Positions 39,992 to 52,660 of a DNA stretch of 64,000 bases are shown piece after piece (the stretch's first letter is position 1; each line of letters opens with the position of its first letter). The position numbers were made by a program, and so were the translations under genes. The notes under the pieces are model-generated. The model was not told the origin of the DNA, searched no databases, and saw only the letters and a program-made list of their open reading frames with translations. The stretch is from Acanthopleura granulata (lineage: Eukaryota > Mollusca > Polyplacophora > Chitonida > Chitonidae). The stretch covers positions 32,145,866-32,209,865 of the forward strand of contig JABBOT010000004.1 of assembly GCA_016165875.1 (NCBI GenBank), in the 5' to 3' direction.

Positions 39992-42900
39992 GGTCTGTAA
40001 CAGTTCTTTGGTGAGCTGGAACATCCTGGACATTTGATACATGCTTGCACTTTACTATAAATTTTAATATTTCCACCGACGTATTGTTTACTACCAAAGT
40101 ACATTGCACATCAGAGTTCTTTTGAACAGTTCAACAATATACCTTTATTCTTTGCCATCGAGTTGTTCTGTCTTGGGGGGGGACAGAAAATTGCCCAATG
40201 CATTTGTATGACTCCCGTAGCCAAGGGAAGCGCCAAGGCTGATGTAAGAAGGCACACCGTGCTGTGATTTGCCACTTAGCACACACGGAAAATTATATCT
40301 GACAGCAAGGAATACGCAGACTGCACTGAGTCGAATGCCAGTCCAACAGCTGTATGATGTGGAAATCTACCTTTTGTTCGCTTGCCCTTAAAGTTTAGAA
40401 ATTAATTTACAGTTTAATTATTTCATTTATACACCACCCATCACCTTTTATTGGTTATAATAATGACCTTGGTTTTTAAACCTTAGAACCAAATTGATCG
40501 GTTTATCTGTTGGCTCTTAGGTTTAGTGTTGTCTTTCCTTTAAGCCCGTATAGCGAATCCCCTGCCTGCTGTCATGAGTGATCGGCGACGCTGAAGATTT
40601 ACAATCAAGGCAATAGCCTTTTCAACAAAAAGGTGAATGCGCGCAGTTTTAACTCAAAACTTGGGACCTGTGTTGTCTATTAGTGAGTGTTCCTTTCAGT
40701 TCATAGTTTCATAACGATCTGCCTCCACATTACAAAGATTAGGAGACTTATGAATCGACAGCTTCAAAGAGACGGAGAAATGCACACGAACACAAGTGTC
40801 CCAAGCTGTGAGTCCTAATTAAGGATGTGGATATGATTGTCACAGTACCTGGAAAATGAGTCATTGGTAGGATGTTTATAAAATAGTACCACCTCATAAA
40901 ACGTTGTTGCTGATCAATCAATCCGCTTGTAAATCAAGGCTTTACTCTCAAACACATCAATGCAAAGTTTCTGACATTTTGCCATGCATACCTACCAATG
41001 ATTGGAAAGTATAATCATAGCGGGGAAGGTCTAGCACAAACTATTTAATTTCGCTATTTCCAAACATAACATCTCTTCTCTTTGCTCCCGATCTATTATT
41101 ATATATTATGCTCCACCTTATCAGTCGATATCTATTATAAAAAGGGCACTTAATATGGTTTTCCATTTACATGTTGTTTTGGTAAATGCAGTGAAACCAA
41201 AGTGTGAGGTACATGAGGACAGTTAATGCTCGACATCCCAATGAGATAATCACTGTGACAGTTGTAAACAAACATCTAGTTGCGAATGTCTCTACTTTGT
41301 TGAACAATTCGATGAACAATATATATAAACTGACCAAGAAAATAAAGTCCCTGAGGCATTTTCTTGTGAATATTTAGATAGTGCAGGTGACGAAATACTT
41401 TTTTGTCTGCAATATAGTACTCCAGTAATATAAAAATGCCATGGAAGGAATACATGATTCCTTAGAGTGACATCATGGATACTCTCTGTTTTACAGATGT
41501 TAGTTTTCTGTGTATGGTTCCACTTAAAATTTGGGCAGTTTTGATCAAATCTGAATCCATCTTGCAATCTATCTCTACACCTCAAGTTAGCTAAATTAGT
41601 CAAGTTAGCCTTCTTAATTTTTGTAAAAAGTTACGCATCAAATTTGGCCGTAATTTTCTTGTAACGTGTTAATCATATATTCATGACTCTTTGTAAAAAC
41701 TAAAATGCTGGCTTTATATTCCGCGACGAAGTAAAATTATTTTTATATAATTGTATGCGCATTTGTATTTGTACACATTTCCTAACAAGTCTTGTCATCT
41801 GCTACGATGGTGTGCAGTAACGGCTTCCATAAAGGTATCATATGGATCAGACAGGCCACGTGTAAAGTGGATAAAATAGACCACACAGAGGTCTGAAGAT
41901 GAACACTCATTGCAGTTGCAATCGATACGACCAAGAGGTCAGCACATCGCACAGATGTTGCGCTATACATTTTTTTTCATGTCGACACTTGGCTATAAAT
42001 CACCCGGTGAAACAAACGTGAACCCTGATCGATGAAACAAAATTCAGGCACAGTTCTCATAAGTTAAATCGAGCTGCTCAGTGCAGTTTACTCAACGCGT
42101 TACGATTGGATTCGAAGTGATAGTTTTAAGTGAAACCAATTCACGTGCACTTCGTCGATGGAACTGAATGCGTTTGATGTAGAATGAAGGCTCAGGTGAT
42201 TAAAAGTGTAACACTAAAGTATGTATTTGTTGGTATGTTTAACCTCCTCAGGTGGATTATTTTTACGCCATATGTCTCGTGACATTTGGGGAGCCTTCCG
42301 AGTTCACGAAATTTGAGACAAGAGGGGGGGAGATCGCAAACTAACGTGGTAAAAGACAAGATTTTACGATAGTTGGATAGTTGACCTTATCTATTAACAT
42401 AAAATCACGCCTTTATCCGCGTTAGTGTGCTAGAATACCCCTCCCCCCCACTGTCTCGCTTTAACGTAGGTGCACGGAGAGCATAATTTATGAGCCTATG
42501 CCTTTCTACAGAGTGTCAAGTCAGGATCGAACCCAGATTTTCGGATTTTATTGTACGTTTATGTCTGTTCGATTTATATTCATTGGATGTGCTATTTACC
42601 AGTAAAAGTATAGCTATGCTAAAGGCCGAGGAGAAAATTGTTTACTATATATTTAAATCAATTAAGCTAATTTAATTAACTTACTTAGTTATGTACAGAT
42701 TTGTTATTCTTCTTTGATCAGCAACGGTTTTTCAGGTGTTCGATAAATGCTCGACGTAATATATTTTAGCCTGTCCGAAATAGCGTCTTAATGTCACCCG
42801 GCTGGTGGTTAATACATAAATACAAGTGAGGAAATGATACAGGCTGCGGATAAGATCACAAATCTTAGGAGTAGCTACGTATCAAAACAACAACCGGAAG

Positions 42901-45900
42901 TGGACCACGGACGCGTCGACGAAATGCGCTGTCAGCTATTAGAGGTAGAATGGCCGTAAACTAATGTGTCTGATGGAGGATTATGACGGGGCACCTGTGG
43001 TCAGGCACGTCTAATCCTGGGGAACAACAAAGCACTTACGTGACGGAAGGTCCACGGAATTTGTTGGAACAGGTAGGGCAGTGTCCAGTGAAATGTAAAA
43101 GGCATCTCTCATGTGGAGCCCCAACTGGGGCTGTTACCAAGCCTATACTCAAAAAAGGAGTGGAAAGATGAGTCCCACTGAAGTGCATACTCTTGAACAC
43201 ACATAAACCTATGAAATAAAACCATTTGACATGTTTACGTCAGTTAGGGGTTCGGCATGAAGCGCCCTTCATGGCAGTAATAAAAGTGAACAACAATACT
43301 CATACCCTCAAATAATACACTTGAGACCAAGATATTTCATATTATCGACAGGAATTAATCAAAATCATTTGTCTGAAAGAAGCAAATGGTTTCTCTGTTT
43401 GGTTACGCGTATGTACACAGATCTGAAGATATGCAGTCAAATGTAAAAGTCAGGATTTCCAATGTCAGAACAAGGATGGACACTTGCCAAAATGAAACAC
43501 CTGTACAATGTTTGAAGGCAGCCTGAATCCCGTAAATATGGTTTTAGTGATTGGATGACATTGCGTAATGCAACTGGCAATGTGCCACATACCTTCGCTG
43601 TAATTAGCATTTTCATCAAACAAAAATCATTACATTGCCTCTCTTGTGAGTAGAAGCATGTTGAAACTATGCACAATCCCAGTGGCACTCGATCTGCATT
43701 TCCCAACAAACATATGGCCTACTCACATGCACTTAATTTATTGGAAAAAAATACATGACAAGGTCGGTCACTCAATATAGAATATTAAGAACCTTCTTGT
43801 GCACAAAAACTAATTGGTGGTACACATTACGCTCCGTCAGAACGAGGCAGTAGTCGTCATATCTGAGGCAGTGTATATATAGCCCTGGGGACATCTGTGC
43901 TATGGTACTGGTCTATTACCAGTGAATTGTATTCCTATGACATTCGATAGGCTGTGAAGCTTCCCTGATATTAGGCTGTTCCGTCCCGGAAACCTTGTGC
44001 ACCGCTGATTTGCAGCCGACGGCACGCTGGCCCTACCTAGCTGTAGCAATCGAGAGAACGCTTGTAGTTCTCCATTCCGCTATGAAATATTCAGTGTATA
44101 AACCTGAAATGACAGCGTTGATGCGCTCGACAATGCCCCCGAGGCGAGCTTATCAAATGATAATCGTGTTAGCAGCAGTTCCTGAATTAAGTGAGGCTTG
44201 CTATAGAAATGAAACACCTGAGGATCTATACGCCACGATCGACAGACTTTGATGGTCATGGGGATATATGGGCGACTAAGAAATGAACGTAAGGTGCCGT
44301 TACAATTGCAGTTGTGATATTCGCCCTCCCCATCTTCCAGTGCACGGTGGAGAAAGAGCTCGCTGATTTACCACCAAAGACTCCTGTCCAATCGTCGTCC
44401 GGTGTTCATCTGTTGGCGATCAGCCATTCATCATGATAACTTTCAACGAGCCAGACTCAAGGTCAATTTGTATGACGCTGTCACGATAACAAAGGATGAA
44501 AGTATAAATATAGAAGCTGAAACAATTCTTGTCCAGCTTTCATGGTTGCTAGTTTATTTTGTTGCTTGTTTGTTTAAAAAATCTCTCAAATGTTCATTAG
44601 CGATTTGTCGGAAATATTCCAGATGCACCAGATTACAATCATGGGGAATATACGAAGTCGCACTGCAACCCTGAACTTGCCCACTGGGGACAAAGGGCAC
44701 GGGCTGATTGCCAACTTCGTATACTAATTTAATTTACTCAGCTGCTAATTGATTTTACCACCTCCAATCATGACGGTTTATACATTTATTCTGCATTCTC
44801 TGAATACCGGTATAATTTTCCTGACAGTTTCGACAAATTGATGGCCTATAACAGGGATTATATTCAGGATTGGTTTATGCGCGCACAAAAGGATCTCGCC
44901 TCCTTCACATCGAGTCAGTAAGATTTGATGACCGTCGTAAAAGCATACCAATGCATATTGTGCATTGATGTATAATCATTAGAATGATAATGTTATGTGT
45001 TTATTCGATTCCAGTTAAGAAATTGCAAAATTTTAAGGACCAGACACAAATTATATATCCGTTTTCAGGTTTTTTCTTCATTTTGCATAATGGTAAAGAC
45101 CTTAATATATGAAAATTTATAAAACATATGACACATCAAACCTGTAATGGCGAAATCCAATGACAAAACTAAACATCTCGTCACGAAATATATATCCTAT
45201 AATTGTTTAAAAGGTTCATGTAAGTGCCATTAGCATATTATACAGGAACCTAACCCTTTCATGATAAATGGTGCTTTTGTCGTAGATAACCATCAACATA
45301 TTGCTCATTGTATCACATGAGACGAACGTGATAAAACGCTTTGTTGAGTCACATTCATTATTCAAGTGCTTTTTTGTGTCATAAAAGTTTAATTGATGGA
45401 TTGTATGACAGTTAAAGGTCTTGATTATTCGGGGTCTTGGTAATAGGGCTTGCTTATGTTGCAAAAGATCTTAAGTACACCGAAGTATGAAATTAAACAA
45501 GGTTTAAAGTTCAGCAAATGCGGCAAGATTTCAGAATTGCATGAGTGGTTAGAAGGTTTCCTCTTTCATAAAATGTTTTTCATTCCAATCAATTAAGATC
45601 TTTTGGCGAAAAGGCGACTCTAGTACTATATATGCGTGTCTAATTTGACGTCAAGAAATGACCGCTGTTTCTAGAGGAACTGAACAAGTACCTGATTGGT
45701 ATCATTGTGTTATTAAAGGGAGACATGGTTTGTAAAATACTACGCAAAAGCTGATTGCTAAGATCATTTAAGGTGAAGAAGTGAGGTGGATTTTAATAAC
45801 CAGTAAATTAACAAATTAGCATAACATATCATCGTTCAGTAAAAATGTATTCAAACAGGATTACAACGACATGCAACACTGGGATACACACAACAATAAA

Positions 45901-45948
45901 ACAATGTTTTGCATGGTTTTCATAAGTATATTTACATGACATTCTGTG
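39992..45948. other. Intergenic, about 6 kb without recognised genes
   Basis: I see G or C runs (40176, 42324, 42442) and a possible isolated tRNA B-box-like word at 42526 (ggatcgaacccaga, minus strand). An 85-codon open frame at 43995-44252 is unrecognised. No confident gene or RNA. Confidence 0.5.
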
Positions 45949-46195
45949 TGGCTGTTGTAATATGGCCTCGAGGTCGGGGGATCCGGGATCAATCCCAGGT
46001 CGGGAGATCTCAAAGACTTAAAAATGGCACTTGTTATGGTTAGCACTGTGAGGTTAAAGCAAGGAAACAGGACTGGTGGGCCCGGTGTCGGTATAAACTG
46101 ACTGTCATATCTACTGTCTTCAGCATGATGTTCCTGTGGCGGCAGAACTTTGGCGGCATGGCCTCGCCTGCCACAACAAGACATAGTATATTTAA
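45949..46195 (+). mobile_element. SINE family B, copy 3 (plus orientation)
   Basis: A head-like region (atggcctcgaggtcggggga, gggatcaatcccaggtc) is followed by the family body: gcaaggaaacaggactggtg, cggtgtcggtataaactgac, cttcagcatgatgttcctgt and ggcggcagaact. It ends at a T/A-rich tail near 46195. It is the least truncated plus-strand copy. Confidence 0.8.
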
Positions 46196-46410
46196 AAAAT
46201 GTGAAGACTCCTCGTAGCCATATATTAATTGAGAAAATGTTGAGTACGACGTATAACTAAAGCATACAAATATGTGCATACTAATGTGGTGTAAACTGTC
46301 AGTGCAATACAATTCTCATGAACGATCTTTATATAACAAATTAAGATTATATCAGCCCTGCGTTCATTTTGCAGGAATATGTACTGATTCTAAGTTCCAC
46401 ATTAGTATAC

Positions 46411-46461
46411 CACTCATAAACCATGGATGGGTGTCCCACTCATAAACCATGGATGGTGTCC
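46411..46461. repeat. 26/25-bp tandem duplication
   Basis: cactcataaaccatggatgg appears at 46411 and again at 46437, followed by gtgtcc or tgtcc. Two near-identical units. Confidence 0.9.
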
Positions 46462-49400
46462 CAGTCGATAATCAAAAGAAGCATTTTCAAAACAACCTGG
46501 TGCAAGAAAGATAGCCGACTTTCTCGACATGAAATCGAATTCAAAATTCAAACTCGTAGGCCGGGGATGATTTTCAGGTTTCATTCAAATATATGTATTT
46601 CAGTCGTGCTTTGATTGCAACTGTTCATAAAAGCATCATACAACGAATGCCGCCCATAGTGGAATTAGGTACAGTTATGGCAGAGATCGGCAGAGATCCT
46701 AAAACCTTTGTTCACATTGTTCATACACATACAGTGTTACACGTATTGTAAAGTTTCAGACAATCATCGTGAAGGCGCTTGATGGGGCATTCTTGGTACA
46801 TTGGTTCTCGAATCAAGAACTCCTGACGTGTATTGAAGTCATTACATGTATCAGGATCTAGCAAATGCACCGGGATACCACATCGACAAGAACCACAACT
46901 CTTTGATAGTGATCTGGAAAACTGTCATTTTGAATGCTGTTTCCTTCTGGCTCAGTATTGAAGCCGAACAAAATTACGAAGCTCTCAAACTAACCCGCCG
47001 TCTATGCACATATTTTAAGTAAATCCACTACAGACACAGAAAAGTCATCCATAAACGACGTCAGGACACACAAACAACGTCAGTTCATAAATGTCCTACT
47101 GTTGATATTACAGCCTGTCCTGTCTACACCAAAAATCGCTTGAATCCTGAAGAAGATACGCCGTTCCCTAAAGATTGAACAGAAGACACGACAGAAGGGC
47201 TGTCGCTCAATACCTTTAAATGCCACATTATAGGAGCAAAATCTTCTTGGCTATCTCTAACCTGTTCCAAACCGGAAAACATCAAAGGACTCTTGCAGAC
47301 TGGAACACTGGCTCTGGAGACAGGACAGCTTGCTTCCGAACTGATGAAAATCCAAAAGTATTAATGTATACTTAAACTGGAATTAATGAGTTTATATAAT
47401 ACATCAATAACAGAAACTCAACACTGCACTTAATTTCAGACAGAATTACTATAACATTATCACAAGGGGAATCATGCATGTTTAAAACCCCTGGTGTTGT
47501 GAATTATACACGGCTATATGTTGGTTTCCTCGACACTATAGCATTTAACGAAGCATACTTAAACCTTTCAAAATTTGAATTTCGAAGGTTAAATTAACCA
47601 ATCACTAACTACTTTCAGAAACTGGAGATAAAACGTTGAGTCTGACGTCCACTTTAGTGCCCGGCAGAATGTCGGTACGCTCTTCGCTGCCATTAGCTCA
47701 CCGGTATCTGTCACAACAAACCCTTCCGCCTGACAAGAGTCGTCTACTTACCTGAGGGTTAATACAGATTCAACAACGTAGGCGCGGTTTTGATCGTCAC
47801 ACACTGACACTATGCTAAAGCCAGTGGCAAGGGACAACATTCAGTCAATGGACATTAAGCCAATACCGTTTGTCTTGTATAGTACAGAAGTATATACAGT
47901 ATGCTGGGATGAAAAGGAGGGTCTGGGGAGGTGGGGGGCTTTAAGTTGACTCCCTTCAGAGATGATATCTTATGAAACTGTACAGGGCTATCGACATCTT
48001 GATTAATTTATGACTGTTTCACTTTGAAGTGAATTTTTATGCTGAAGCATTTATTGATTCCCATGCTGTAATATACACCTATCATGATGCCGAACAGGTA
48101 CTGAATGTAAAATGTGAGTGGCAATCATTTAAATAGTTTGTCGTGTGTATATTCGTCCTGAAGAGTGAAGGTGCTATGGAGGTAAATGCGAATCGTTACA
48201 TTTGTAACATTGTCACTAAAAATTCATGAGGCGAAAATCGGGATAGTGAAATACAATGAACGTGTCTCCAATACAAAGTATAACGATTTGGGGTGGGGTC
48301 CACATTGGCTACTGATAAGGTCAGATTTTGCTCATGTCCACAAAAGCTCCTACTATAACCCAGGATAACTGCAATAAGCTGTAGACGGCTAAACGAACAT
48401 TACCGTGGTGAAGATGGGATTTCCTCGTTATTAAGTGGGTAACAAAGTCAAACACTTTCAAAATCATTATGTAAGCTGTCTCAGTTCTACGCCTGATCGC
48501 TTGTACCATGAGCTGCTATGTGTAGGAAGGGTAACTTTTTGGTGACTTTCCGTTGTGGGCAAGCTCTCTCCACTGACCATGCTAAACGGTAACGCTATTA
48601 GTGGTACACCAGAATAAGCTCGCGGCAGCGGAAGGAAACTGCGAATTGTTCAGAGAACGGACTCTCTTTCAACGCGACTGTGGCTTTGCTAGGGGGCGCC
48701 TAGCATGGATTCATAGGCACTGACTTGGTTCCTCTGTCCTTCTCCTGTACAGAAAGGCTACACGAAAGAGCCTATTATAGCTAGCATAATAGCCCACGCG
48801 GATGGAGACTGTGATGTGTTGAGTGAAGATGAAAGGTAGATCGTAAATGAATGCCAGGGACGAAGAAATGTGCTTTGAAGTTTTCAGATTATTGTGCTTT
48901 ACACATAACATAATCTTATAACGACTCATATAAGATTACCGTACGTTCGGAGGTTCATCCCTCTCTCACCAACAACACAGCCGTTTAGGCCAATATAATT
49001 ACACTACAATATAATTCACTGAATTCTAGGTCAGAATTAATTAAATGTATGTGTAATATCAGATGTTCGTGTAATCAAATGGTTCTGACTACCACGAGTA
49101 ACGCGGAAATAGAGCTGGGATTCTTAGATTACTGACGGTTCCAGCTAAATGTACCAAAAAGAGTATAGAACTTGTTATAAAGTTAACCAACATAGGAAAA
49201 GCATCGACACTATATAAGCATTCTTGTTTCACTCCACTCCTTGGTTAACTGTAGTGTGTAAATGCCTGTGATTCGTGACAAGATGCGAGTGTGTCATGAC
49301 TGGTACATTGTGCCAGGAATCTAGCAATAACATGACTATGGCAAGACCAACGTTGCCAGATGCGGAGGAATGTTTGTGACAGGTCGCCGATTCCAGTACT

Positions 49401-51837
49401 AGCTTGATCCACTCAAATTTCCAACCAGGTGGTGTTCTCACTGTCATCTTGACTGAAATCCTTATCCCGAGGGAGAAGACATGCAGTGTGTATTCTGCAC
49501 TAGGTCTAAGGAGTCGCCTGAGCCTAACCAATTTTCATTGCAGTCATTGTCATCGTAAATGGCGAATCCTGTTTCTGTGGGGTTTTTTTTCGCGTGACAG
49601 TATGAGTGTTCTTAAAACATAACGTATAAGATTGTATAAGTCGAATCTAAGTGGCTATGATATTACCTAGTCTCACCTATAACCCATAATTAGGACAGCT
49701 TGACGTCATCAAAACAAGCCACCACGTCATCGCTGTTATGGTCAAATTGAATCGACCTATCTATAAGTCAGATGTTTACTGTCGGATGTGTGGACCATTC
49801 CAAGGTCGCAGAGAGGCTCTTTATACATGAGAGATAGATTTGTTACGGGCATTGTCAGACATCACTAAAAAGGCAGAGCCAAAGATCACTAATAGAACTA
49901 TCAAGATTGTTCCTTGCAATGTATGTATTCTCTTGTTGAAACTGCAATCATCTTCGTTAACATGAAAGAGGCTTGTTGTAGGTGAGTTTCACACAAAAAC
50001 AGCTGTGAATAAACTCTAGTGTCCACTATTAGAAGCATTTACTTTCCAGATTCGTCTCTTCGACATTTCTTCCTGGAATTAAAATTGATAACATTTTAAT
50101 TGTTATTCCGCATCACTGCTTCTACATGTCCTTTTGTATTCTCTCTGTTTAAGAGTCGGATTGTTAGTTGAAACCTTATGAAGCCTACGTTTGCATCAAT
50201 TTTATATTCTTTATCCACATGCAATTTCCAGTTTTTTTCCCGGAAAAGCAAGGACGGACGTCAGCGTGTAAATAACATGGCCTGGAGACAGTTCACCCTA
50301 GTTTATTATATTCTCGGTGGGGATTATCTTTCTTGGCGTTTCTAGCAGAGGCAATCATCTTGGAGTAAAAAGGTCCAATCTTCTCGAAGCAGGAGACCAG
50401 ATGAAGTTCCTGCGACCAGGGTATGGTCTTGCCCCTGGTACTGAGATTCAGACCATCTTTAAACCAGCACACCATTCATTAGCACCTTTACATATCCAGC
50501 ACAGGTCCCTTATTTCCTCACGGTCTCTGGTGCGCATCTGATCGGATGAAACGAAATTCACTGAAAAGAACCGGATTAAAATCCTCGTTCAAAGCGTAAT
50601 TGGAGGAGCAATATTCCCAAGACTCGACCAGGCTGATGGATCCTTGTGTTGATTTAATCTTAAAAAGATTTAACTTCACGGTGGCGTTTTCTAAATGGAG
50701 GAAGGTTGCAAGGTTTAGCCACCGGAGGACCGATATTGCCTGTCATGAAACACATTCGTTACCATTTTCTCTAAGCATCTTTTCATGTGTGAGATAGCCT
50801 TAATTATATTTGGTTAGCTCACTTCGCAAATCCGCTAAGGCACGCTTACGTATTGTAAGACTGTACATAACAACGCCGACCCTGGGCCTGGCTTAGCACA
50901 CAATCTCTGGTAAGGGTTTTGTGAGAATTAGTCGGCACCGTTCAGTATCCAGAGACTGACTTTTTCTGCATTGCTGAGTCGGTATTACCATATTTCATGG
51001 CCGTATAGCCCGCAGACTTGCCCTAACGCCATTTCCACTCAGACTGAATCATGACTGCGAAAGAACTAAGAATAGATGGTGCCCTTTGCCGTTTTCTCGC
51101 TTTCCGTGCAGATAAGACTTTTCTTGTAAACCCTTGTCATCAACGGTGACATTCTATGTGGTTAACCAGTTTCGGGTGTGGTGTGATGGGCGTGACAAAA
51201 CAGGCCCTGTTGAGTTGTTAAACATAGAACCGCAGGTGGTTTCGGTCAGGCTGCGGGAAAGAACAAGCCCCGCTGTTTTCGTGATGTCTACTGTAACAGC
51301 ATGGACATCAGACGTTAACTATTGTCTGCGGCTATCCAATCCAGGTGAACTGATATGAAACAAAAAGGCGAGATTTCTGAAAGTGACATCTTAGATCTAA
51401 AACAGAGATGTAATTTTCAGCCTCAACCTGATCCGACCATTTTCTCTCTTCAGTTTTCGTTGACATTTGTTTTGGAGATTAAAACCTTTCTATTATTGAT
51501 ATGGATATTTCATAGTGCAAGATAAGTGCAGTATGTCACTTGGGATTTACCCTCGTGTTTATCTTGACATATGGTGCAATCAATGATTTTGACATGTGCT
51601 AATTCAGACGTCAGCATTCTGTGATGTCTGTGTTTAATCAGCCTGTTGGAAGTTTGAACTGTGACATTCATCATGCTTCAGTCCGTTATAATCTTTGCTT
51701 GGACTGAAAACTGAACGACACAAAGAGTGTAATTTGGATACAGTCCCATTTAATGTAGGCTGTTTTGTGTATGTATGTGTATGTATCCTAAGCAATTTTT
51801 CAGTTATATGAAGACCTTAGTGTCCTTTGAATATATG
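46462..51837. other. Intergenic, about 5.4 kb without recognised genes
   Basis: No gene, RNA or repeat family recognised. The longest open frame (100 codons, minus, 49229-49531) has no similarity I can name. Confidence 0.5.
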
Positions 51838-52005
51838 TATCTTCTTGTCGCCGAACTGCTGGAGCATCATGCCGCAGACACCACATGACACCCTAACCAG
51901 TCACATTTTACTGATAACGGGGAGTCTAGTCCTGTTTCCTTATTCTAGACTCTCAATGCTGAGCGCCAAGCGAGCAGCAAGTACCATTTTAAAAGTCTTT
52001 TGTAC
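51838..52005 (-). mobile_element. SINE family B, copy 4 (fragment)
   Basis: The plus strand shows ctggagcatcatgccgcaga, caccacatgacaccctaacc, gtcctgtttccttattctag and ctcaatgctgagcgccaagc, in family order. The left end is truncated and the tRNA head is absent. Confidence 0.75.
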
Positions 52006-52195
52006 GAACTGATGAGAGTTTTATTTTAGGCCAGGTATCAGGAAAGTTCTCTTTGGTATCCCCATGATATATCATACAATTGATAATTCCTTATCAATTA
52101 ACTATTGTATGCATGGGAACGGAGCCTTGTATACGCATGTTCGATTGACTTACAATCTACACATTACCACAAAATGAAAACCTCCAAATGTACAA

Positions 52196-52495
52196 GAAAG
52201 GCAATGGATTTATCTACAACCAAAGCAGTGACGACAGTGTGATAGTTGACAAATGACCACACGGTACCAATGAAGTCCGGCCTCTTGTCAATTCAGCTCA
52301 GTTATTGTTTATTCCAAATGTTCATGTAAATCTTTAGGAAGTAACAATCTACTCATCCAGCGCCATCGCTTAAGCAGAAATGGGTTAAAAAGTTACAGCA
52401 TTCTCACCCAGAGCCAAGGCTTAAGCAGAAATGGGTTAAAAAAGTTACAGCATTGGTAAATGCAATTTATTAGACGTCACTGGTCTAGAATTACT
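52196..52495 (+). repeat. Interspersed repeat family D, copy 2
   Basis: Shares with 56600-56850: aaccaaagcagyga-like start, gtgtgatag, tccggcctc-tgtcaatt, aatgttcatgt, a ggcttaagcagaa block, gcaatttattaga and ggtctagaatt. Within this copy the block ggcttaagcagaaatgggtt plus aaaaagttacagcatt is tandemly duplicated (about 52370-52455). Confidence 0.75.
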
Positions 52496-52559
52496 CAAAG
52501 TCCTATGTTGTAATCACATTTATACAGAAAACATAAAAACAATGCAAAGGGATGCTTAG

Positions 52560-52660
52560 TCCACTAGCAGAACAAAGTCATGGGTTTGAACCCGCGCCTC
52601 CCCTACTCTATGTGCGGGTGGAGCTTCTGTCTCCCACTTCGCGGTTCTGAGCTTGACGCG
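52560..52660. other. tRNA-like fragment, possible SINE head
   Basis: tagtccactagcagaac and gggtttgaacccgcgcctcc resemble tRNA-derived A- and B-box regions on the minus strand. A full cloverleaf cannot be drawn, so it is more likely a decayed SINE than a tRNA gene. Confidence 0.3.

Noticed and set aside
43995..44252. 85-codon plus-strand frame with a protein-like look (AVIERTL..., PELSEACYRNETPEDLY)
   Set aside because: No recognised family, first codon not ATG, and no convincing splice sites. Kept only as unassigned intergenic sequence.
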